Shown here: in pieces, positions 24,879-32,786 of the stretch
Position numbering within the stretch: the first letter of the stretch is position 1
Layout of the letters: each line of letters opens with the position of its first letter
Source: Actinokineospora pegani
GTDB lineage: Bacteria; Actinomycetota; Actinomycetes; Mycobacteriales; Pseudonocardiaceae
Reading direction: 5' to 3'
DNA: 58,781 nt
NCBI RefSeq assembly: GCF_009745975.1
Contig: NZ_WHOL01000070.1
Coordinates: 1-58,781 of the forward strand
The notes under the pieces: generated by a model
What the model was told of the DNA's origin: nothing
The model's database searches: none
The model's input: only the letters and a program-made list of their open reading frames with translations
Program-made: the position numbers and the translations under genes

Positions 24879-25451
24879 ATGGCACGGGTGAGACGGGCCG
24901 AGGTCAGGGAGCGGGTGCTCGCGGCGGCGGCCGGGGTGTTCGCGGAGAAGGGCATCGCCGCCGCCAGGATGGCCGACGTCGCGGCCGCGGCGGGGTTCAC
25001 CAGGGGCGCGGTCTACTCGAACTTCGCCAACAAGGCCGAGTTGGTCGCCGCCGTCGTCGACGCCGCCTCCGACCGGGTCGCCGCGCGGGGCGCGGCGGTG
25101 TTCGACCCCGCCGTGGCGCCGAGCGCGCTGCCCGACTCCCTGGGCGCGCTGGTCGCCGGTGGACCGTTGGTCGACCGGCGGTTGGCGCTGGAACTGGCCG
25201 TGCAGGCCAGTCGCGACCCGGGGCTGCGCGCCACGCTCGCCGAACCCAGGCGCAGGCAGCGCCGCGTCGTCGCCGAGGCCATCACCGCCTACGCCGCCGC
25301 GCGCGGGCTCACACCGCCCGTGCGGGCCGATGTCCTGGCCGCCGTCCTGCTCGCGTTGGTCACCAGCCTCACCATCGAACGCCTGGTGGACCCGGACGGC
25401 CTGCCCGCCGAGGCGTTGCGGCACGCGCTCGCCCCGCTGCTGCCCGCCTGA
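24879..25451 (+). CDS. TetR/AcrR-family transcriptional regulator
   Basis: A 190-residue TetR regulator. The N-terminal helix-turn-helix has FAEKGIAAARMADVAAAAGFTRGAVYSNFANKAEL as its span (residues about 20-54), with the typical G-x-x-Y-x-x-F core (GAVYSNF). The ligand-binding half is helical and unassigned. Apparently leaderless. It is followed by an unrelated-looking hypothetical gene with its own promoter, so its target is unclear. Confidence 0.92.
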   Translation: MARVRRAEVRERVLAAAAGVFAEKGIAAARMADVAAAAGFTRGAVYSNFANKAELVAAVVDAASDRVAARGAAVFDPAVAPSALPDSLGALVAGGPLVDRRLALELAVQASRDPGLRATLAEPRRRQRRVVAEAITAYAAARGLTPPVRADVLAAVLLALVTSLTIERLVDPDGLPAEALRHALAPLLPA

Positions 25452-25495
25452 TCCCGATTCGGAGTCGATCGCGGGCAGGCCCGCTCCGGCGAACG

Positions 25496-25501
25496 TAGGA
25501 T
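25496..25501 (+). promoter_or_regulatory. Likely leaderless -10 element (TAGGAT) of the hypothetical gene at 25508
   Basis: TAGGAT, a near-consensus actinobacterial -10, ends six bases before the GTG at 25508. Confidence 0.5.
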
Positions 25502-25507
25502 CGCGCG

Positions 25508-26014
25508 GTGACCGACCACAGGGCGCTGCTGGACCCCATGCGCTGGCCCCGCTGGCTGGCCCGCGACGCCGAGCGCAGGAAGTTGATGGATCCCGAGGCG
25601 CTGGCCACGGTGGACCACGCGGTGCGCGAGTTCCCCGCCGCGGCGTTCGCCATCGGGATGCTGCCGACCCCGCTCCCGGTGGAGCAGGTGGAGAAGCTGC
25701 CGCGCGGGGAGGTGCGCGACGCCCCGGACGGCGCCCGCATCCGCTTCCGCGCGCACCTGGTCCCCGGCGAGACCCGGGGCTGGCTGCTGGGCAACGGCGT
25801 GGTGATCAGCATGGCGCAGCGCACAGTCCAGCCGCAGTACGTGCCGGTCTCCCGGGGGGACGGTGTGGCGCTGCGTCGCGATGGGATACTCGTGCGGTCC
25901 GCGATCGCTGGCTGGGAGCCGTTTCCCGCGCCGGTGGAGGTCGAGCTCGACTCGGGCACGCAGGGCCTGGCCGAGTACCTGGAGAGGGTGCTCGCCGCCC
26001 GCCGTCCTTTGTAG
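25508..26014 (+). CDS. Conserved-looking hypothetical protein
   Basis: A 168-residue soluble protein with no signal peptide and no recognised family. It begins TDHRALLDPMRWPRWLARDAERR, then alternates short strands and loops (GWLLGNGVVISMAQ, GDGVALRRDGILVRSA), suggesting a small beta-rich domain. Start GTG at 25508, six bases after a TAGGAT -10. Third-position G+C is high, supporting real coding. It converges on the PRC-barrel gene, with a hairpin at the junction. Confidence 0.7.
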   Translation: MTDHRALLDPMRWPRWLARDAERRKLMDPEALATVDHAVREFPAAAFAIGMLPTPLPVEQVEKLPRGEVRDAPDGARIRFRAHLVPGETRGWLLGNGVVISMAQRTVQPQYVPVSRGDGVALRRDGILVRSAIAGWEPFPAPVEVELDSGTQGLAEYLERVLAARRPL

Positions 26015-26036
26015 AGCGCCCCGGGCGGGGGCGCTC
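26014..26036. terminator. Hairpin between convergent genes
   Basis: GAGCGCCCC, loop GGGCG, GGGGCGCTC: a perfect 9-bp G+C stem starting at the last base of the hypothetical gene's stop codon and 12 bases from the end of the PRC-barrel gene. Probably bidirectional. Confidence 0.7.
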
Positions 26037-26048
26037 CACGGCGGGCGG

Positions 26049-26399
26049 TCAGCGGCGGGCGAGGCGGCGTTCGGCCCCGGTGCCGTAGTCCAGGTCGTAG
26101 TGGGTGAAGATCGAGGGCTCGTCCGCGGCGAGGAGCTCGCCGTCGGTCTCGATGGCGGGGGCGTCTTTCACCAGGTCCTTGGCGAAGCGGACCCGGATGT
26201 GCTTCGGGGCCACCGTGGCGCCGAGGGCCGGGGCGAACACCAGGCGGTGCTTGCCGATGAAGCCGACCTTGACGGTGAAGAAGCTGGGCTCGTCGGTGAG
26301 GGTGTCGACGTAGATGGCCTCGAGGGCGCCGATCGTCTTGCCGTCCGGGTCGACCACGCTGTGGCCGATCCAGTCGCGCAGGTTCTCCGCGGGGAACAT
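26049..26399 (-). CDS. PRC-barrel domain protein
   Basis: A 116-residue protein whose first 75 residues fit the PRC-barrel fold: LRDWIGHSVVDPDGKTIGALEAIYVD, followed by FFTVKVGFIGKHRLVFAP. Stand-alone actinobacterial PRC-barrel proteins are common, abundant and largely uncharacterised, often linked to general stress. It lies nine bases downstream of an RsbW-like anti-sigma kinase gene and is likely in one operon with it, which would fit a stress-response role. Confidence 0.88.
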   Translation of the reverse strand: MFPAENLRDWIGHSVVDPDGKTIGALEAIYVDTLTDEPSFFTVKVGFIGKHRLVFAPALGATVAPKHIRVRFAKDLVKDAPAIETDGELLAADEPSIFTHYDLDYGTGAERRLARR

Positions 26400-26408
26400 G
26401 TCCCCTGG

Positions 26409-26876
26409 TTACCCCTCGTCGGCGGTGGGTGAAACGCCGAACCTGGCGGTGAGTGTGGTCCGGTTGTCGGAGTGGGTGAGCCGGACGCTGTCGGCGAGGG
26501 CCTCGATCATCCGCAGCCCCCAGCCCCGCGGGCTGGCCGGGTCGCGCACCGGCGGCCGCCAGGTGCCCCGGTCGACCACCACGAGCGTCACCGAGTCCGG
26601 GTGGACCGTGGCGGTCAGCGACACCGAGCCCTCGGCGTCGGCGTAGCCGTGCTCGATGGCGTTGGCCACCGCCTCGTCGCAGGCCAGGACGATGTCCGCG
26701 CACAGGTCCTCGGCCACGCCGCGGCCCGCCAGCCAGCGGCCGAGCCTGCGCCGCAGGCCGGGCAGCCGGTCGCTGTGCGCCGGGACCGTCACCACCAGCG
26801 CCTTCGACCCGCCGGGACCGCGGGTGGTCCCGTCCGCCCCGGGGTGCTCGGCGTCCGGGGTCTGCGCGTCGATCAT
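26409..26876 (-). CDS. RsbW-like serine-protein kinase/anti-sigma factor (HATPase)
   Basis: A 155-residue GHKL ATPase-fold protein of the anti-sigma kinase type. The N box is ACDEAVANAIEHGY (about residues 65-78), the G1-like loop is VVVDRGTWRPP and the G2 part is GWGLRMIEALADSV. Such proteins bind and inhibit alternative sigma factors and phosphorylate STAS antagonists. The N-terminal 30 residues are low-complexity. No cognate sigma or STAS gene is adjacent; a STAS protein is encoded 23 kb away at 49218. Confidence 0.9.
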   Translation of the reverse strand: MIDAQTPDAEHPGADGTTRGPGGSKALVVTVPAHSDRLPGLRRRLGRWLAGRGVAEDLCADIVLACDEAVANAIEHGYADAEGSVSLTATVHPDSVTLVVVDRGTWRPPVRDPASPRGWGLRMIEALADSVRLTHSDNRTTLTARFGVSPTADEG

Positions 26877-27122
26877 CGCCAGGTCCCCTCCCGGGTCTTC
26901 CGCGCCTTCGGCCGTCCTCGACGATCACCGTACTCCCGACCGGTCGTGCGCCGCCGGGACGGCGGGGGTGCGTACGATCCGGCACGGGTGACCCAGGTCG
27001 TCGACCACCCCACCCGATAACGATTCACTCCGGCGGTACCCGACCACCCTCGCGAGGACCGACGATGGGGGGACACGGTGCGCGGCGTGGTGGGCTTGGA
27101 CTAGGAGGGGCGGGAGGGCGGC

Positions 27123-29123
27123 ATGCTCGGCTTGAGACGGCTCGGGCGCCGCGGTCGCGGGCAGCGGGTGCGCGACGTCGGGCCCGAGCAGTTGGGTGTG
27201 CACCCGGCCGCGCCCGTGAAGGGTTCCCCCGCCGGGGCGCCGCCGTACATCGCCCGCGACGTCGACCCCGAGCTGGACGCGCTGCTGGCGGGCGGCGGCC
27301 TGGTCGTGATCGAGGGCGACTCCGCCTCCGGCAAGACCCGCACCGCCGCCGAGGCGGCCCGCCGCGTCCTGGCCGACCGCGCGCTGGTCCAGCCCGGCGA
27401 CGCCGCCGAGCTGCGCGCCTGGGCCGAGTCCGAGCAGCGCCGGGCCGACGTCGTGGTCTGGCTCGACGACCTGGAGCGGTTCCTGGTCCCCGGCGGCCTC
27501 GACAGCGCCCTGCTCGCCGCGCTGGCCCCCGGGGACAGCCCCGACACGCTGCTGCTGGCCACCCTGCGCTCCCGGGCCAGGCTCACCCTCACCGCCGCGG
27601 GCTCGCAGGCCGAGGCCGAGCTGGCCCGCCGCGCCGCCGACGTGCTGGGCGGGGCCACCACGGTCCGGCTGCGGCGCGGGTTCAGCGCCGAGGAGCTGGT
27701 GCGCGCCGAGGCGCTGCGCGCCGACCCGCGCATCGACGACGCGCTGGCGCGCGGCGAGGACGGCGCGCTGCCCGAGCGGCTGTGCGCCGGGCGCACCATC
27801 GCCGCCAAGTGGCACGCGGGCATCGACAGCGACAGCGGCGGGGCCAGGGCGGGCGCGGCCATCGTCGCCGCGGCCGTCGACATCAAGCGCGCGGGCTGCG
27901 CCACCGCCGTCAGCCGCAAGACCCTGGCCGAGCTGTACTCGCACTACCTCGACCAGGCCGCCCCCGTCGGCCCGGCGCTGTTCGACGCGGGCCTGGCCTG
28001 GGCCACCCAGCCGGTGCGCGGCGCGGGCGGCTGCCTGGTCTCCCGGGGCGAGGGCGTCTACGAGGCCTTCGACTACCTCGTCGACGGCGCGGAGGCGCCG
28101 GTGCCGGAGTCGGTGTGGGAGGTGCTGCTGCGCCACCTCGCGCCGTCCGACCTGCCGCTGGTGGCACTGGCCGCGCACCGGGCCAAGCAGGAGGACATCG
28201 GCCGCCGCATCCTGGTCCGCTGGGCCGACTCCTCGCCGGACCCGCAGGTGTGGGGCCTGGTCGGGGCGATGCTGTTCCGCGGCGGGGCCGACGTCTCGCC
28301 GCAGCGCCGCGCCTCGGAGGCGGTGCCGTGGCTGGTGCGCGCGGTGGAGGCGGGCAACGCCGAGGCCGCGGGCCACCTGGTCGCGCTGTACCAGGAGATC
28401 GGCGACGGCGACGCGGTGGAGCTGTGGGCCCGCCGGGGCGCGCACCAGGGCAACGCGGAGACGATGGTCGCCCTGGGCCGCAGGCTGATCGAGCGCGGCG
28501 AGCGCACCGAGGCCGACCGCTGGCTGCGCAAGGTGATCGAGAGCAGCCCGCTGGAGGTCGAGCTGCTGCCGATCACCGACGGCGTCGCGCTGGAGGTCCC
28601 GCCCGGCTCGGCGCGCGCGGGCCGGGTCGCGGGCGACCACCTGGAGTTCTCCTGCCCGCGCTCGGACGCGATGGTCCTGCTGGGGATGCTGCTCAACCGC
28701 CCCGGCCGCTACGAGGAGGCCGAGCACTGGCTGCGCCGGGCCGCGCTCACCGGGCTCATGGACGCCCTGCTGGTCTACGGCCACTTCGCCAACGACCGCA
28801 AGGGCAGGCTGGCGCTGGCCGAGTGGTGCGAGCTGGCGCAGGGCCTGGGCCGCGCGGACGCGGTGGAGGAGCTGGGCGTGCGGCTGCTCAAGACGGACAC
28901 GTTCAGCGCGCAACTGCTGTTCCTGTCCGCGGCGGACGCGGGCAAGCTGCGGGCGATGGGCTACCTCGGCCAGATGTCCGAGCGCCGCGGCGCCTTCGAC
29001 GAGGCCGAGCAGTACTACCTGCGCGCGCAGTCGGAGTACCCCGAGGTCTCCCGCTTCCTGACCCGGGTCCGCGCCGCGCGCGCGGCCAACCCGTGGCCCC
29101 CGGTGAAGTTCCAGCAACCATGA
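27123..29123 (+). CDS. P-loop ATPase with TPR/Sel1-like repeats (STAND-like)
   Basis: A 666-residue protein. A P-loop NTPase domain shows Walker A GDSASGKT (about residues 64-71) and Walker B VVVWLDDLERF (about 110-120). It continues with DTLLLATLRSRARL (sensor-like) and AELYSHYLDQAAP in a helical middle section. The C-terminal half (about 380-666) is made of helix-turn-helix repeats with WLVRAVEAGNAEAAGHL, WLRKVIES, HWLRRAALTGLMDAL and YYLRAQSEYPE, typical of TPR/Sel1-like solenoids. That order is seen in STAND-class signalling ATPases, some of which act in antiviral defence or regulation. No effector domain is evident. Start ATG with GGGAGGGC in front. Confidence 0.78.
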   Translation: MLGLRRLGRRGRGQRVRDVGPEQLGVHPAAPVKGSPAGAPPYIARDVDPELDALLAGGGLVVIEGDSASGKTRTAAEAARRVLADRALVQPGDAAELRAWAESEQRRADVVVWLDDLERFLVPGGLDSALLAALAPGDSPDTLLLATLRSRARLTLTAAGSQAEAELARRAADVLGGATTVRLRRGFSAEELVRAEALRADPRIDDALARGEDGALPERLCAGRTIAAKWHAGIDSDSGGARAGAAIVAAAVDIKRAGCATAVSRKTLAELYSHYLDQAAPVGPALFDAGLAWATQPVRGAGGCLVSRGEGVYEAFDYLVDGAEAPVPESVWEVLLRHLAPSDLPLVALAAHRAKQEDIGRRILVRWADSSPDPQVWGLVGAMLFRGGADVSPQRRASEAVPWLVRAVEAGNAEAAGHLVALYQEIGDGDAVELWARRGAHQGNAETMVALGRRLIERGERTEADRWLRKVIESSPLEVELLPITDGVALEVPPGSARAGRVAGDHLEFSCPRSDAMVLLGMLLNRPGRYEEAEHWLRRAALTGLMDALLVYGHFANDRKGRLALAEWCELAQGLGRADAVEELGVRLLKTDTFSAQLLFLSAADAGKLRAMGYLGQMSERRGAFDEAEQYYLRAQSEYPEVSRFLTRVRAARAANPWPPVKFQQP

Positions 29124-29127
29124 CCTA

Positions 29128-29156
29128 TTGACTTTCGATAGATACTTAGCGAAACT
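29128..29156 (+). promoter_or_regulatory. Promoter and inverted-repeat operator of the DUF2975/HTH pair
   Basis: TTGACT (29128-29133) and GAAACT (29151-29156) are 17 bases apart, and the ATG lies six bases further on, suggesting a leaderless transcript. Between them is a near-palindrome, TTTCGATAG-ATA-CTTAGCGAAA (29133-29154), spanning the promoter spacer. That position would let the downstream HTH protein repress its own operon. Confidence 0.55.
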
Positions 29157-29162
29157 CGATCA

Positions 29163-29642
29163 ATGATGATTGAGCGTCGCGCGGTGACCGCGCTCCGGGT
29201 GTTCCTCGTGCTGCTGTTCGCGCTGCTGGTGCTGTTCCAGACGATGTCGCTGCCGGGTCAGTTCGCCCACATGGCCGAGGAGGACCCGGGGTCGGCCCAC
29301 CTGAGATGGCCCGCCACGGCGGTGACGGTGTTCTGGGTGCTGTGCGCCCAGGTCGTGCTGGTGTGCACCTGGCAGTTGCTCACGCTCGTCCGGCGCGACC
29401 GCATCTTCAGCGAGGTCGCGTTCAAGTGGGTCGACGGCATCCTGTGGGCGGTGCTGGCCGCGTGGGTGACGCTGGGCGGCGTGCTGGTGTTCGTGCTCCT
29501 CAACGCCGATGACCCCGGCGTGCCGCTGCTGCTGATCCTGCTGGGCGCGGGCGTGACCGTGTTCGGCCTGGTGGTCCTGGTGATGCGCGCACTGCTGCGC
29601 CAGGCGGCGACCCTGCGCGCCGACCTGGAGGGGGTCATCTGA
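29163..29642 (+). CDS. DUF2975-family membrane protein
   Basis: A 159-residue protein with four transmembrane helices (starting ALRVFLVLLFALLVLF), a VRRDRIFSEVAFKWVDGILWAV segment characteristic of DUF2975, and a short cytoplasmic tail. Members are almost always paired with a small YozG-type HTH regulator, as here, where the stop and next start overlap as TGATG. The biochemical role is unknown. Confidence 0.9.
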   Translation: MMIERRAVTALRVFLVLLFALLVLFQTMSLPGQFAHMAEEDPGSAHLRWPATAVTVFWVLCAQVVLVCTWQLLTLVRRDRIFSEVAFKWVDGILWAVLAAWVTLGGVLVFVLLNADDPGVPLLLILLGAGVTVFGLVVLVMRALLRQAATLRADLEGVI

Positions 29643-29851
29643 TGGCGATCGTCGTGCGCATCGATGTCGAGCTGGCCAAGCGGAAGATGAGCGTCGGCGA
29701 GTTCGCCGAGCTGGTCGGGCTCACCCCGGCCAACGTGGCGGTGTTGAAGAACGGGCGGGCCAAGGCGGTGCGGTTCAGCACGCTGGAGGCCATGTGCCGG
29801 GCCCTCGGCTGCCAGCCGGGCGACCTGCTGGAGTGGGTCGAGGACGAGTGA
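29642..29851 (+). CDS. Small XRE-type HTH regulator (YozG-like)
   Basis: A 69-residue protein consisting of one Cro/C1-type helix-turn-helix (MSVGEFAELVGLTPANVAVLKNG core, given as the span about residues 16-38) and the tail typical of YozG, LEAMCRALGCQPGDLLEW. It overlaps the DUF2975 gene and is likely its regulator through the inverted repeat at 29133-29154. Confidence 0.93.
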   Translation: MAIVVRIDVELAKRKMSVGEFAELVGLTPANVAVLKNGRAKAVRFSTLEAMCRALGCQPGDLLEWVEDE

Positions 29852-29852
29852 G

Positions 29853-29900
29853 ACACGGCCTGGGTCGCGTTGTGGCCCCACAGCGCGACCCAGGTCGTGT
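29853..29900 (+). terminator. Long hairpin terminator overlapping a dispersed repeat
   Basis: ACACGGCCTGGGTCGCG (29853-29869) pairs with CGCGACCCAGGTCGTGT (29884-29900) over 17 positions with a single G:T pair, and the loop itself holds TGTGG/CCACA. It starts two bases after the HTH stop. Its right arm is also the left end of repeat copy A, so the end AGGTCGTGT can pair either here or with the far end of the repeat. Confidence 0.7.
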
Positions 29901-29993
29901 ATCGAAAGCCGCTGTTCGCGATTGCCACCCCGCGCCGCCAGGAACCACACCGATCACGACTCTCACCGAACGGACTCCCGAAACACGACCTAG
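29891..29993. repeat. Dispersed inverted-end repeat, copy A (MITE-like)
   Basis: A 103-bp element with ends AGGTCGTGT...CGAAACACGACCTAG. Its left part (TCGAAAGCCGCTGT...CGCGAT) and right part (CGACTCTCA...CGAA...GGACT...CCGAAACACGACCTAG) match the reverse complement of copy B (49133-49221), while the middle differs. It has no coding capacity and lies between convergent genes; its right-end CTAG provides the stop codon of the LLM gene. It may be a miniature transposable element or a REP-like terminator repeat. Confidence 0.8.
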
Positions 29994-30937
29994 AGCCGGG
30001 GGGCGACCTCCGCGGCGACGAAGTCGAGGTGGTCGAGGTCGGACAGGTCCAGGAACTGCAGGTACAGCTTGCTGATCCCGGTCCTGTCCACCCACCGCCC
30101 GATCTTGTCGGTGACCTCCTCCACCGTCCCGGCCAGGCCGTTGGCGCGCAGCTCCGCGGGCTCCCGGCCGATCGCGGCGGCGCGGCGGGCCACCTCGGCG
30201 TCGTCGCGGCCGACGCAGACCACCTGGGCGACCGAGCGTTCCAGCGGGGTGCGGCCCGCCGCGGCGCAGGCGGCGTCGACGCGGGCGAACTGGGCGGCGG
30301 AGTCGTCCATGGAGGCGAACGGCAGGTTGAACTCGTCGGCGTGGCGGGCGGCCAGGCGCGGGGTGCGCTTGGCGCCGAAGCCGCCGATGATGACCGGCGG
30401 GGCGGGGGACTGCGCGGGCTTGGGCAGGGCGGGTGAGTCGGTCAGCCGGTAGTGCTTGCCCGTGTGGGTGAAGGTCTCGCCCTCGGGGGTGCGCCACAGC
30501 CCGGTGATGACGGCGAGCTGCTCGGCGTAGCGCTCGAAGCGCTCGCCCAGGTCCGGGAACGGGATGCCGTAGGCGGTGTGCTCGTCGGCGTACCAGCCGC
30601 TGCCGACGCCGAACTCGACGCGGCCGCCGGACATCCGGTCGACCTGGGCGACCGCGATCGCGGTGGGGCCGGGCAGCCGGAAGGTGATGGCCGTCATCAG
30701 GGTGCCCAGCCGGATGGTGCTGGTCTCTCGGGCCAGGCCCGCCAGGGTGATCCACGCGTCGGTGGGGCCGGGCATGCCGTCGGCGCCGCCCATCGGCAGG
30801 TAGTGGTCGGAGCGGAAGAACGCGTCGTACCCGGCCGCCTCCGCGCGCTGCGCGGCGGCGAGCAGATCGGTGTAGTCGGCGCCCTGCTGGGGCTCGGTGA
30901 AGACCCTGAGTCGCAGTGGTCCCGAAGTGGCGGTCAC
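29990..30937 (-). CDS. LLM-class (F420-family) oxidoreductase
   Basis: A 315-residue luciferase-fold protein with LRVFTEPQQGADYTDL near the start, FFRSDHYLPM, TSTIRLGTLMTAITFRLPG and the family motif GGRVEFGVGSGWYADEHTAYGI given here in part. It fits the TIGR03560-type F420-dependent group. It is only distantly similar to the tandem pair at 10050-11786. Start GTG 30937; 69 bases separate it from the divergent DrrA-like gene. The TAG stop is formed by the end of repeat copy A. Confidence 0.9.
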   Translation of the reverse strand: MTATSGPLRLRVFTEPQQGADYTDLLAAAQRAEAAGYDAFFRSDHYLPMGGADGMPGPTDAWITLAGLARETSTIRLGTLMTAITFRLPGPTAIAVAQVDRMSGGRVEFGVGSGWYADEHTAYGIPFPDLGERFERYAEQLAVITGLWRTPEGETFTHTGKHYRLTDSPALPKPAQSPAPPVIIGGFGAKRTPRLAARHADEFNLPFASMDDSAAQFARVDAACAAAGRTPLERSVAQVVCVGRDDAEVARRAAAIGREPAELRANGLAGTVEEVTDKIGRWVDRTGISKLYLQFLDLSDLDHLDFVAAEVAPRL

Positions 30938-30969
30938 CCGGCCACCGTAGCCGCGGCGCCCGATCCGTG

Positions 30970-30989
30970 TATTATCGTATCTCATACGA
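30970..30989 (+). promoter_or_regulatory. Promoter -10 and TetR-type operator of the ABC exporter
   Basis: TATTAT (30970-30975) is a near-consensus -10. It is followed directly by the inverted repeat TCGTAT-CTC-ATACGA (30975-30989), which would cover the transcription start. A similar site (33604-33618) lies before the TetR gene at 33593, pointing to that protein as the common repressor. Confidence 0.65.
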
Positions 30990-31006
30990 AAATGAGAGGA
31001 GCGTCC

Positions 31007-31939
31007 GTGGACGCTGTTGTGGTGGAGGGCGCGCGCAAGCGCTTTGGCGAGGTGGTGGCCCTCGACGGGGTCGACCTCGCCGTGCCGTCCGGGGAGTTGC
31101 GGGCCCTGCTGGGGCCCAACGGGGCGGGCAAGACCACGCTCGTGCGCGCCTTGGCGACGCTGAGCGGGCTCGACGGGGGGCGGGCCGAGGTCGCCGGGAT
31201 CGACGTCGCCGCCGACCCGGCGGGGGTGCGGGCCAGGATCGGGGTCGTCGGCCAGCACGCCGCCGTCGACGAGGTGCTGACCGGGCGGGCCAACCTGCGC
31301 ATGTTCGCCCGGCTGCACCACCTGTCCGCCGCGGGGGCGCGGAGCAGGGCGGACGAGCTGTTGGAGGTGTTCGGCCTGGTCGAGGCCGCCGACCGGCCGG
31401 TCTCCGGCTACTCCGGCGGGATGCGGCGACGGCTGGACCTGGCCGCGGGCATGGTGCTCTCGCCCGCCGTGCTGTTCCTCGACGAGCCGACGACCGGCCT
31501 CGACCCGCGCGGCCGGGCCCAGGTCTGGGACGCCGTGCGCGACCTGGTGCGCGGCGGCACGACCGTGCTGATGACCACCCAGTACCTCGACGAGGCCGAC
31601 CAGTTGGCCGACCGGGTGACGGTGGTCGATCGCGGCCGGGTGCTCGCCGAGGGCACGCCCGCCGAACTCAAGGCCAGGGTCGGCGGCGCGCACCTGGTGT
31701 TCGTCGTGCGGGAGGGCCACGACCTCGACCGGGCCGCCGCGGCGGTGGCGGGCCTGGGCGCGCCGCGCACCGACCTCGAGCGGCGCCGGGTCGACCTGGC
31801 GGTGTCCGGGGGAGCGGGCGACCTGGTGCGCGCTGTCCGGGCGCTGGACGCCGACGGGATCGAGGTGGCCGACATCGCGCTGCGGGCGCCGACGCTGGAC
31901 GAGGCGTTCCTCGCGCTGACCGGGCAGGTGGTCGCATGA
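31007..31939 (+). CDS. ABC transporter ATP-binding protein, DrrA-like
   Basis: A 310-residue ABC ATPase with Walker A LLGPNGAGKTTL (about residues 34-45), Q-loop VVGQHAAVDE, signature YSGGMRRRLDLA (about 129-140), Walker B VLFLDEPTTGLD and H-loop substitution TTQYLDEADQLAD (Gln-Tyr where His is usual in other families, the normal DrrA form being THYLEEAE/TQYLEEAD). The C-terminal domain is typical of daunorubicin-resistance ATPases. GTG 31007 follows AGAGGAG with six-base spacing; ATG 30992 is an alternative. Partner of the permease that overlaps its stop. Confidence 0.93.
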   Translation: MDAVVVEGARKRFGEVVALDGVDLAVPSGELRALLGPNGAGKTTLVRALATLSGLDGGRAEVAGIDVAADPAGVRARIGVVGQHAAVDEVLTGRANLRMFARLHHLSAAGARSRADELLEVFGLVEAADRPVSGYSGGMRRRLDLAAGMVLSPAVLFLDEPTTGLDPRGRAQVWDAVRDLVRGGTTVLMTTQYLDEADQLADRVTVVDRGRVLAEGTPAELKARVGGAHLVFVVREGHDLDRAAAAVAGLGAPRTDLERRRVDLAVSGGAGDLVRAVRALDADGIEVADIALRAPTLDEAFLALTGQVVA

Positions 31940-32712
31940 GCACGTGGGTTGTCGTCGACTCGATGACGCTGACCAGGCGGGCCCTGGCGCACTGGCGCGC
32001 CAACCCCGGGCCGCTGGTGTTCGGCATGCTGTTCAACGCGATGCTGGTGCTCGTCTTCGCCTACCTGTTCGGCGGGGCGATCACCGTGCCGGGCGGGCAG
32101 GACTACGGGTCGTACCTGATGCCGGGCATGCTCGGCATGACCATGCTGTTCGGCACCGGCGGCACCACCGAGGCGATCGCGACCGACCTGCGGCGCGGGG
32201 TCGTCGACCGGTTCCGCTCCATGCCGATGGCGCCCTCGGCGGTCCTGGTGGGACGCGCCGTCGCCGACCTGCTGCTGGCCGTGCTCACCCTCGCGGTGAT
32301 GGTCGGGGTCGGCCTGCTCATCGGGTGGCGACCCGAGGTGGGCCCGGGTTTCGCGCTGGCCCTGGTGCTGCTGCTGTGGTTCCGGTTCGCGCTCACCTGG
32401 GTCGGGGTGTACCTGGCGCTGCGGCTGCGCGAGGGCGTGGTGACCGTGGTGCAGACCGTGGAGTTCCCGGTCGGGTTCCTGTCCGGGGCGTTCATCCCGA
32501 CCTCGACGATGCCGGGGTGGCTGGGCGCGATCGCCGACTGGAACCCGCTGTCGAGCACGGTGGCCGCGACCAGGGAGCTGACCGGGAGCCCGGCCGTGGC
32601 CGGGTCCTGGCCCGCGGAGCACCCGCTGCTGCTGGCGGTGGTGTGGCCCGCGGTGCTGCTGGCCGTGTTCTTCCCACTCGCGGCGCGCGCCTTCGCGCGC
32701 CTGGGTGACTGA
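31936..32712 (+). CDS. ABC transporter permease, DrrB-like (ABC-2 type)
   Basis: A 258-residue ABC-2 membrane protein with six helices, the conserved YLMPGMLGMTMLFGTGGTTEAIATDL segment (in part) and DRFRSMPMAPSAVLVGR, as in daunorubicin/oleandomycin export permeases. A late helix holds FLSGAFIPTSTMPGWL, the family signature. Start ATG overlaps the ATPase stop (ATGA). With DrrA it should form a 2+2 exporter for a drug or lipid-like compound. Confidence 0.93.
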   Translation: MSTWVVVDSMTLTRRALAHWRANPGPLVFGMLFNAMLVLVFAYLFGGAITVPGGQDYGSYLMPGMLGMTMLFGTGGTTEAIATDLRRGVVDRFRSMPMAPSAVLVGRAVADLLLAVLTLAVMVGVGLLIGWRPEVGPGFALALVLLLWFRFALTWVGVYLALRLREGVVTVVQTVEFPVGFLSGAFIPTSTMPGWLGAIADWNPLSSTVAATRELTGSPAVAGSWPAEHPLLLAVVWPAVLLAVFFPLAARAFARLGD

Positions 32713-32734
32713 GCGTCGACCGGTCGGATGAGGA

Positions 32735-32765
32735 CCGCCGCCCCGGGGAGGCCCCGGGGCGGCGG
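32735..32765. terminator. Hairpin after the DrrAB operon
   Basis: CCGCCGCCCCGGGG, loop AGG, CCCCGGGGCGGCGG: a perfect 14-bp stem between the convergent DrrB and TetR genes. Probably bidirectional. Confidence 0.8.
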
Positions 32766-32786
32766 CCCGTCACCGTCCTGTGCGGA

